This document shows, piece by piece, positions 5,864 through 10,446 of a stretch of DNA of 10,446 nt. The notes below the pieces were generated by a model. That model had not been told where the DNA came from and made no database searches. It saw only the letters and a program-made list of their open reading frames with translations. The stretch covers positions 1 to 10,446 of the forward strand of contig JAWXTT010000077.1 in assembly GCA_044433325.1 (NCBI GenBank). The letters are read 5' to 3'. Made by a program: the position numbers and the translations under genes. The DNA is from HGM05232 sp044433325. Lineage in GTDB: Bacteria; Bacteroidota; Bacteroidia; Bacteroidales; Muribaculaceae. How positions within the stretch are numbered: position 1 is the first letter of the stretch; every line of letters begins with the position of its first letter.

Positions 5864-5875
5864 TAGATTGTTAAA
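5855..5875. repeat. Palindrome overlapping the switch promoter
   Basis: TTTAACA (5855-5861) and TGTTAAA (5869-5875) are perfect inverted arms around AATAGAT. A second overlapping hairpin pairs ATCTATTT (5850-5857) with AAATAGAT (5861-5868). The -33 candidate lies within it. It could be an operator or an accessory recombinase site; neither can be shown from sequence. Confidence 0.4.
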
Positions 5876-5915
5876 GTTTACTAATACACCGAAACGCTAG
5901 ATAATTCCCAATTTA

Positions 5916-5950
5916 TTTTAAACAAACCTGTTTCAAAATTTCAATTTTTT
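5916..5950 (+). terminator. Weak terminator-like hairpin inside the switch
   Basis: TTTTAAACA (5916-5924) pairs with TGTTT-c-AAAA (5929-5938), and six T residues follow at 5945-5950. The stem is AT-rich and the T run is 6 bp away, so the call is weak. It would act on plus-strand read-through from the recombinase gene only in the present orientation. Confidence 0.3.
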
Positions 5951-6011
5951 ATTATCTCCTACAAAGTTTTACACCTAACGACTAGAGTCTTATACAACAT
6001 CTATCCTAATA

Positions 6012-6038
6012 GTTTTATCTATTACTAATAGATAAAAC
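6012..6038 (-). repeat. Right recombination site of the switch
   Basis: A 27-bp site with arm GTTTTATCTA (6012-6021), spacer TTACTAA (6022-6028) and arm TAGATAAAAC (6029-6038). The arms are perfectly inverted. The spacer is the reverse complement of the left site's spacer, which sets the two sites in opposite orientation and predicts inversion. It ends 19 bp before the acyltransferase ATG. In an ON transcript it would be able to fold into a strong hairpin. Confidence 0.72.
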
Positions 6039-6057
6039 AACTACATTTTCATTAATT

Positions 6058-7461
6058 ATGCTTTTTAACTCTTTTGATTTTCTACTATTTTTTCCAATAG
6101 TATGTATTATATACTATATAATTCCTATAAATAAATATAGAAATTATTTTCTGCTATTAACTAGCTATTACTTTTATATGAACTGGGAGCCTATATATGC
6201 CCTCCTGATTCTTCTATCAACACTAACTACATATGGCTGTGGACTTTTATTAGATTCAAATAAAAACAATAGAAGCAGAAAAATATATCTAATATCAAAC
6301 CTATTACTTAATTTTGGTATATTATTTCTTTTTAAGTACTATAATTTTATTAATGAATCAATATTTAATGTTTTAAATCATATTGGAATAGGATGGAATA
6401 CTCCGAGCTTTAAGTGGTTGTTGCCAGTAGGTATCTCATTTTACACATTTCAAGCAATTGGATATTCAATTGATGTATATCGGAAAGATATTAAGGCTGA
6501 ACATAATTTTTGGACATATGCTCTATTTGTTTCCTTTTTCCCTCAACTAGTAGCAGGTCCTATTGAACGCTCACGCAACCTATTGCCTCAATTCAAAGAG
6601 AAAAAAGAGTTTAATCTAGAAACCGCGGCAAAGGGATTTAGGTTAATGCTATGGGGCTACTTTATGAAACTTTGTGTTGGCGATAGATTGGCAATATATG
6701 TAGATTCAGTGTATAATAACTTAGAAATGCATAACGGATCTAGTATGCTTCTTGCAACGTTATTTTTTACAATCCAAATATACTGTGACTTTGCAGGTTA
6801 TTCTTTAATTGCAATAGGGTGCGCTAGAATTATGGGATATAAATTAATGGATAACTTCAGAAGACCATACTTCTCTCAATCCATAAAAGAGTTCTGGAGC
6901 AGATGGCATATATCATTATCAACATGGTTTAAAGATTATTTATATATTCCACTCGGAGGTAATAGGGTTGGTAAAACTAGGCACTTAATAAATTTATTCA
7001 TTACTTTCCTTGTCTCTGGTGTTTGGCATGGGGCTGCATGGAATTTTATAATCTGGGGCGCATTACATGGACTTTATTTAGTTATTGAGAACTTACTAAG
7101 CTCTAATAAAAGTAGTAGGAATATTTTCTTTAGATTATTAAAACAACTATATACCTTTATATTAGTTGTTTTTGCGTGGATATTCTTTAGGGCAAATTCA
7201 ACTAATGATGCCTTTTATATAATAAATAACATTTTTACGAATACTGGTCCTATTTTTAGAGATCTAACAGTATTTTCTTACGGTCTAATCTCACTATCTA
7301 TACTAATGACAAAAGAGATTATTGATGAATATTACCCTAAGATTAAATTTTTAGACAGTAATAATATTATTGTGCGATATACCTCTCAACTACTAATTAT
7401 TATTTTCATACTACTATTTGCTGTATTAAATGGTGGTCAATTCATATATTTCCAATTCTAA
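6058..7461 (+). CDS. MBOAT-family O-acyltransferase (AlgI/PatA-like)
   Basis: A polytopic inner-membrane protein of 467 aa, predicted to pass acetyl groups across the membrane for O-acetylation of an exported glycan. Many hydrophobic segments run along its length, the first at about residues 8-23. Family motifs include LLPVGISFYTFQAIGY (121-136), FFPQLVAGPIERS (160-172), FWSRWHISLS (279-288, H284) and SGVWHGAAWNF (320-330, with the catalytic-type histidine H324). It is co-transcribed with the SGNH-type gene, whose ATG is 2 bp after its stop. Both genes are visibly more AT-rich than the recF operon. No promoter on the plus strand is visible just upstream, and the invertible segment probably supplies one. 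The glycan target is unknown. Confidence 0.93.
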   Translation: MLFNSFDFLLFFPIVCIIYYIIPINKYRNYFLLLTSYYFYMNWEPIYALLILLSTLTTYGCGLLLDSNKNNRSRKIYLISNLLLNFGILFLFKYYNFINESIFNVLNHIGIGWNTPSFKWLLPVGISFYTFQAIGYSIDVYRKDIKAEHNFWTYALFVSFFPQLVAGPIERSRNLLPQFKEKKEFNLETAAKGFRLMLWGYFMKLCVGDRLAIYVDSVYNNLEMHNGSSMLLATLFFTIQIYCDFAGYSLIAIGCARIMGYKLMDNFRRPYFSQSIKEFWSRWHISLSTWFKDYLYIPLGGNRVGKTRHLINLFITFLVSGVWHGAAWNFIIWGALHGLYLVIENLLSSNKSSRNIFFRLLKQLYTFILVVFAWIFFRANSTNDAFYIINNIFTNTGPIFRDLTVFSYGLISLSILMTKEIIDEYYPKIKFLDSNNIIVRYTSQLLIIIFILLFAVLNGGQFIYFQF

Positions 7462-7463
7462 TC

Positions 7464-8399
7464 ATGAAAAAAAATATATTTCACATCTTTTTATTTATTA
7501 TTCTATTAATAATTTCTGATAATATTTGCGGTTATTGCCTTGACACAATAAATCAGTACGCTTTTGAGAAAAATCCGACAGCTAATAAAATTCCTTATTC
7601 TTTTGAGAAAGTAAATAGTGATATTGTAATTGTTGGCTCATCTAGAGCTAGCCACCATTATATCCCATCAATGATTACAGATTCTTTAAACTTAAGTGCA
7701 TATAATTGCGGCTTTGATGGAATGTTCTTATTATATCAAACCTGTAATATTGACGCTTTACTTAAAAGATACAAGCCTAAAATGATTATCTGGGACATTA
7801 GCTCTCCTGCTATATTAAACACAAGCAAAGATGAAATCGAAATAAATAGGATTACCAATAGGCTAGGTAATTATTATAATCAGAATCAATATACGGACTC
7901 TATTCTTCAATCTGCTAGTAAATTAGAATGGATAAAGTTAGAATGTTCATTATATAGATATAATTCTTATATAATACAATTAGCAGGAAAATTGATAGCT
8001 CCCAAAGTAAATAAACAATTAGGATATATACCACTTTCTGATACAGGTTACAATTTCTCAAAAATCAAAAAAACACATATTAATGATACATTTTCAAATG
8101 AAAGAGCAAATTTATTTATCAATACAATAAATAAATGCATTGATAATGATGTTAAAATTATAATAATTTTTTCACCGGCTTTACTTGAAACAAACTATAG
8201 AGAAACCAATTCATATAAAAAAATTATTGAGATTTGCGACAAAAAAAATATAACTATTTTAGACTATTACCATAATTATTATTTCATGAACGATGCTTCC
8301 TTGTTTAAAGACCACGTTCACTTAAATAATAAGGGGGCTACTATTTTTACTAATGAAATAATAAAAGAGCTAAAATCAGATAGTACAATAGTCCTATAG
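7464..8399 (+). CDS. SGNH-type membrane-anchored acetyltransferase/esterase partner
   Basis: A 311-aa protein with an N-terminal hydrophobic segment (about 5-18) that could be a signal anchor, placing the rest in the periplasm. DIVIVGSSRASHH (53-65) looks like SGNH block I, with S60 as candidate nucleophile. KDHVHLN near the C-terminus (D283, H286) fits the DxxH block. Proteins of this type next to an MBOAT gene act as the periplasmic partner in O-acetylation, as AlgJ/AlgX do for alginate and PatB for peptidoglycan. By family knowledge the MBOAT protein supplies acetyl groups and the SGNH protein transfers them. Overall similarity to the named proteins is not evident to me, so no symbol is given. 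An esterase is the main alternative. Confidence 0.78.
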   Translation: MKKNIFHIFLFIILLIISDNICGYCLDTINQYAFEKNPTANKIPYSFEKVNSDIVIVGSSRASHHYIPSMITDSLNLSAYNCGFDGMFLLYQTCNIDALLKRYKPKMIIWDISSPAILNTSKDEIEINRITNRLGNYYNQNQYTDSILQSASKLEWIKLECSLYRYNSYIIQLAGKLIAPKVNKQLGYIPLSDTGYNFSKIKKTHINDTFSNERANLFINTINKCIDNDVKIIIIFSPALLETNYRETNSYKKIIEICDKKNITILDYYHNYYFMNDASLFKDHVHLNNKGATIFTNEIIKELKSDSTIVL

Positions 8400-8538
8400 G
8401 TTTATTTTTTTAAGTAACGATTTTGTTGATATGCATTGCCCTCATCAAGCATCTCACCAGATAGATGATATTCCTACGTATTACTAAGGATGGACTACAC
8501 AGATATATACGTTTAGATTTTGCTTAATATTATAGTAC

Positions 8539-8569
8539 GGGTTGTTTGGTTAATAATACCAAGCAACCC
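8539..8569. other. 12-bp hairpin
   Basis: GGGTTGTTTGGT (8539-8550) pairs with ACCAAGCAACCC (8558-8569) with one wobble and a 7-base AT loop. It lacks a clear T run on either strand. It may be an RNA structure or a weak terminator for the acyltransferase operon. Confidence 0.45.
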
Positions 8570-8618
8570 TTGCTATATGTATGCTATTGATAAAGGATTT
8601 TATCTTGCTCCAAAATAA

Positions 8619-8667
8619 GGAGAGGATAACTTACAGATTACTCTGTTAGTTACCCTCTCTCTGTTTT
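8619..8667. terminator. Long hairpin, likely bidirectional terminator
   Basis: GGAGAGG, TAACT and ACAGA (8619-8637) pair with TCTGT, AGTTA and CCTCTC (8642-8659), with two single-base mismatches and the loop TTAC. The plus strand continues TGTTTTGTT and the minus strand continues TTATTTT, so either direction could end here. It probably ends the plus-strand acyltransferase operon. Confidence 0.65.
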
Positions 8668-8682
8668 GTTGAATTTTGGTTA

Positions 8683-8841
8683 TTAATCCCTCTGGATTAA
8701 AGATTGTATAATTGTGTTTTTAACCACATAAATTGTTCCTATATTATATTTTGTATTGTTTCGCGGTTGATTTATATATATTGCTTCTACATTATTATAT
8801 CTTAATACAATTTTATCGATAGGTATTTGCTCCTTAAACAT
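8683..8841 (-). CDS. Possible small hypothetical ORF (52 aa) or gene remnant
   Basis: A minus-strand frame from ATG at 8839-8841 to TAA at 8683-8685 encodes 52 residues starting MFKEQIPIDKIVLRYNNVEA and ending in IIQSLIQRD. The frame is open to 8871. The composition (charged and hydrophobic residues mixed, no runs) looks protein-like. I do not recognise it. The pattern around KIVLRYNNVEAIY is faintly like the plug-type repeat of TonB-linked proteins, which is only an impression. A TAnnTTTG box lies about 100 bp upstream and the hairpin at 8619-8661 lies downstream. It may equally be the tail of a decayed gene. Confidence 0.3.
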   Translation of the reverse strand: MFKEQIPIDKIVLRYNNVEAIYINQPRNNTKYNIGTIYVVKNTIIQSLIQRD

Positions 8842-8939
8842 CCCAATATTTACTTTATTATTAGGTTCAACTCAAATCCTCGATAAATTGTTTCGGCGTC
8901 TAGCTATCACTGATTACAAGAGTTGTTATCATTCATTGA

Positions 8940-8947
8940 CAAAGGTA
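8940..8947 (-). promoter_or_regulatory. Candidate -7 box in the intergenic region
   Basis: TACCTTTG on the minus strand (8947-8940) matches TAnnTTTG. No -33 TTTG is seen at the usual spacing. It would lead toward the small ORF at 8683-8841 with a leader of about 95 nt. Confidence 0.3.
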
Positions 8948-9090
8948 TTATAAACAACATCTATGGACTTCTCTTTTCGTAAATTTAATGATACCCAACA
9001 ACAATTTAACTTTACCTAATAACAATTTGTTGCTATATGGAGCTTGTACGTGATGCTATGGTGTATTTAGACAAGACTATGGTAAGACGC

Positions 9091-9149
9091 AAAAAAACAA
9101 TTACCCTATATTAATAGATATCTCTATCGCGTAAATATAGGGTAATTGT
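9091..9149 (-). terminator. Strong terminator of the fucosyltransferase operon
   Basis: A perfect 16-bp inverted repeat, ACAATTACCCTATATT (9097-9112) and AATATAGGGTAATTGT (9134-9149), encloses a 21-base loop. On the minus strand it is followed by seven T residues (A run 9091-9097). It lies 73 bp past the fucosyltransferase stop codon. Confidence 0.85.
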
Positions 9150-9221
9150 CCGTTAAATCTTTTAGGGAAGTCCTGAATTATTGTTACTTTTATAAGGGTC
9201 AATGTTAACAACCTCACTTTC

Positions 9222-10115
9222 TTATTTTTTGAGATTGACTGAGTTGTCTATTGGTATTGTTACCCACGATGGAGGAAGTAAATTTGGTGTAGGTGTATCG
9301 CGATACCATTTACTTGGAGCAATTACTATCTTATCCTCATTATTATTTAGATATGCTCCCCACCAACTGAAACTACTATTGGCGATGATATTATGTTTGC
9401 ATAGGCTCATTAGGCGTAAATCATTATGGCTAGCTGCTCCTACATTCCAATCTATATAGGTTGCATTAGGGATATTTAGATTTTCGCGAACCCACTGGAT
9501 ATCATCGGAGAAAACAAAATACACGGCATCTGGGATAGATGCATTGATACTAGCCATTGCCCAATTATAATAGTCACTGTTGCATATCGAACCTATGTTG
9601 TGCCAACGACGGCTCTTGGTATAATCTCCACGACGTATATGGATTGATACCGATTCAGTGGCTTCAATCTTAGTTGCACACTCGCGGTTACGTTCTGTTA
9701 ATGGTTTTTTGAAGCTGAATTGTTCACGAACTATCTGCTCAATATCCTCAAAGTAACGATATGATTGCCAATACCCCTCGAAATATGTGTTGGTTAACTT
9801 ATCCAATCCAGCCATATAGTCAAAATCACTCTCCTTTAGGTGATTCCCACTTAAATTTCTCTTACCAAAGAGTTTACGACGAATCTCAGCAATGAATGAT
9901 TTAGAGGTGTCAACCATAGTAGCAACCTCTGATTCTGAGGCTACATCTGGGGTTATATTGAATATTTCCTCTAGCTCATACCCTTGGTGGTGTTTACGAT
10001 ATTTAAACTCAGATATATCAATAACGATATCTGGATTCACCTCTCTTAACGATAGGTACAGAGCATATTGGAACATTTGATTACCTAATCCTGCTGAAAT
10101 TCTTACTATATTCAT
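9222..10115 (-). CDS. Glycosyltransferase family 11, alpha-1,2-fucosyltransferase-like
   Basis: Predicted to transfer fucose from GDP-fucose to a galactose-type acceptor on a surface glycan in the cytoplasm. It is 297 aa from the ATG at 10113-10115. GT11 motifs are GLGNQMFQYA (9-18), HIRRGDY (159-165, the GDP-fucose binding motif), VFSDD (201-205) and NSSFSWWGAYL (246-256). I prefer this ATG over the GTG at 10131-10133. The start MNIVRISAGLGNQ is the usual family N-terminus, and the ATG overlaps the stop of the metallopeptidase gene as TAATG, which implies translational coupling. No fucose-synthesis or other glycosyltransferase genes are nearby, so it is an orphan enzyme here. Exact linkage and acceptor cannot be known from sequence. 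Confidence 0.92.
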   Translation of the reverse strand: MNIVRISAGLGNQMFQYALYLSLREVNPDIVIDISEFKYRKHHQGYELEEIFNITPDVASESEVATMVDTSKSFIAEIRRKLFGKRNLSGNHLKESDFDYMAGLDKLTNTYFEGYWQSYRYFEDIEQIVREQFSFKKPLTERNRECATKIEATESVSIHIRRGDYTKSRRWHNIGSICNSDYYNWAMASINASIPDAVYFVFSDDIQWVRENLNIPNATYIDWNVGAASHNDLRLMSLCKHNIIANSSFSWWGAYLNNNEDKIVIAPSKWYRDTPTPNLLPPSWVTIPIDNSVNLKK

Positions 10116-10446
10116 TATCTTAATATGCACCACGTATGGTTGCGTAATTGGTTTTTATATTCGTGTTCACGCCCTTTACAATATTTATTACATAATGCGT
10201 GAAATTTGTCGCTATGATTCATCTCTGTTAGATGGGCTAGCTCATGATATATTATATAATCTACTAGCTCGTTAGGTAGAAACATTAAGTTATGCGATAA
10301 TTGTATCACTCCTGTTGAGGTACAATGCCCTAGTTTACGCTTCCCTCGACCTATCACAAAACCTTTAGGAGCTAATTTTAGCTCTCTTGCTAATCGTTCA
10401 GCGCGCGGAATTAGATGCTTTGCAGCCTCACTATGCATACTCTTGA
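10115..10446 (-). CDS. YgjP-like (DUF45) zinc metallopeptidase, 5' end beyond window
   Basis: The visible part carries the zinc motif HELAH (residues 65-69 counted from the Met at 10438), followed by MNHSDKF, where the next His (H75) is the probable third ligand. GKRKLGHCTSTGVIQLSHNL before it is also typical of the YgjP/SprT-like M48-related family. The frame remains open to the window edge and family members are usually over 200 aa, so I treat the Met at 10438 as internal and the gene as partial. It is cotranscribed with the fucosyltransferase gene through a TAATG overlap. The substrate of this family is poorly known. Confidence 0.85.
   Translation of the reverse strand, partial: KSMHSEAAKHLIPRAERLARELKLAPKGFVIGRGKRKLGHCTSTGVIQLSHNLMFLPNELVDYIIYHELAHLTEMNHSDKFHALCNKYCKGREHEYKNQLRNHTWCILR

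Larger units (their letters stand above)
5803..6028. other. Putative invertible promoter segment (phase switch)
   Basis: A perfect 22-bp inverted repeat (5803-5824 and 6007-6028) bounds a 182-bp AT-rich segment with no gene. It lies between a tyrosine recombinase gene and the acyltransferase operon. The segment holds a TAnnTTTG box on the minus strand (5837-5830) and none on the plus strand. In this orientation it would therefore not drive the downstream operon. Inversion would move the box to 5994-6001 on the plus strand, about 57 bp before the acyltransferase ATG. Recombinase, inverted repeats and internal promoter together match known Bacteroides phase-variable promoters. Inversion itself is inferred, not seen. 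Confidence 0.8.
8400..9221. other. Structured intergenic region with coding-like remnants
   Basis: This 822-bp gap separates convergent gene sets. It contains hairpins at 8539-8569, 8619-8661, 8683-8700 and 9097-9149, a possible 52-codon minus-strand ORF, and other short coding-like stretches. One on minus ends at 8394, with a 26-codon tail reading EMLDEGNAYQQNRYLKK near its end. Another on minus ends at 8929 and reads NLRKEKSIDVVYNTFVNE. None has a credible start or full domain. I suspect decayed genes but cannot name them. Confidence 0.45.

Noticed and set aside
8822..8950. A plus-strand open frame ending at 8950
   Set aside because: It has no start codon and no recognisable motif, and it overlaps a better minus-strand frame.
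9111..9120. Another copy of the switch arm (TTAATAGATA) in the terminator loop
   Set aside because: Only 9 of the 13 bases of the arm sequence match, no paired site is nearby and it lies in the loop of a strong terminator. Chance is likely in AT-rich DNA.
10116..10133. GTG start for the fucosyltransferase at 10131-10133
   Set aside because: The GT11 family begins at the ATG at 10113-10115, which forms a TAATG junction with the upstream stop codon.

Overview
The window looks like a chromosomal segment from a member of the Bacteroidales (Bacteroidota). The support is AT-rich DNA, several matches to the Bacteroidota -7 promoter box TAnnTTTG (one with a -33 TTTG at a 19-bp spacing), little sign of Shine-Dalgarno sequences, and a Bacteroidota-type tyrosine recombinase with an Arm-DNA-binding N-terminus. 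I cannot assign a genus.

Region 1 (1-620) is a tRNA region. It holds a promoter and tRNA-Asp(GUC) with its terminator on +, then two broken tRNA-Asp 3'-end relics (one inverted, one direct). tRNA-Tyr(GUA) and tRNA-Gly(UCC) follow on -, with their own promoter and terminator. Region 2 (638-4458) is a compact minus-strand housekeeping operon: recF, a DUF721/DciA-like gene, a hot-dog thioesterase, a single-domain arabinose-5-phosphate isomerase-like gene, a secreted glycerophosphodiesterase and ribH. The genes overlap or are separated by at most 16 bp. The operon probably reads on into tRNA-Tyr and tRNA-Gly.

Region 3 (4589-8399) is the most interesting part. A tyrosine recombinase gene on + is followed by a 275-bp gap and then a two-gene operon for an MBOAT O-acyltransferase and an SGNH-type partner. 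The gap holds two 27-bp recombination-site-like sequences (5793-5819 and 6012-6038). Each has two 10-bp inverted arms around a 7-bp spacer, and the two sites are in opposite orientation. Between them is a perfect TAnnTTTG promoter box that points leftward, away from the acyltransferase. I read this as an invertible promoter switch, captured in the OFF orientation, run by the adjacent recombinase and controlling phase-variable O-acetylation of a surface glycan. The arrangement resembles the locally acting tyrosine recombinases (Tsr type) known from Bacteroides fragilis. Flipping the segment would aim the promoter at the acyltransferase ATG.

Region 4 (8400-9221) is a structured intergenic stretch with several hairpins, a likely bidirectional terminator, coding-like remnants and one possible small minus-strand ORF. 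Region 5 (9091-10446) is a minus-strand pair: a YgjP-like zinc metallopeptidase cut by the window edge, and an alpha-1,2-fucosyltransferase-type GT11 enzyme joined to it by a TAATG stop-start overlap. A strong terminator follows. Together, regions 3 and 5 suggest a locus that decorates surface glycans beside a housekeeping operon.
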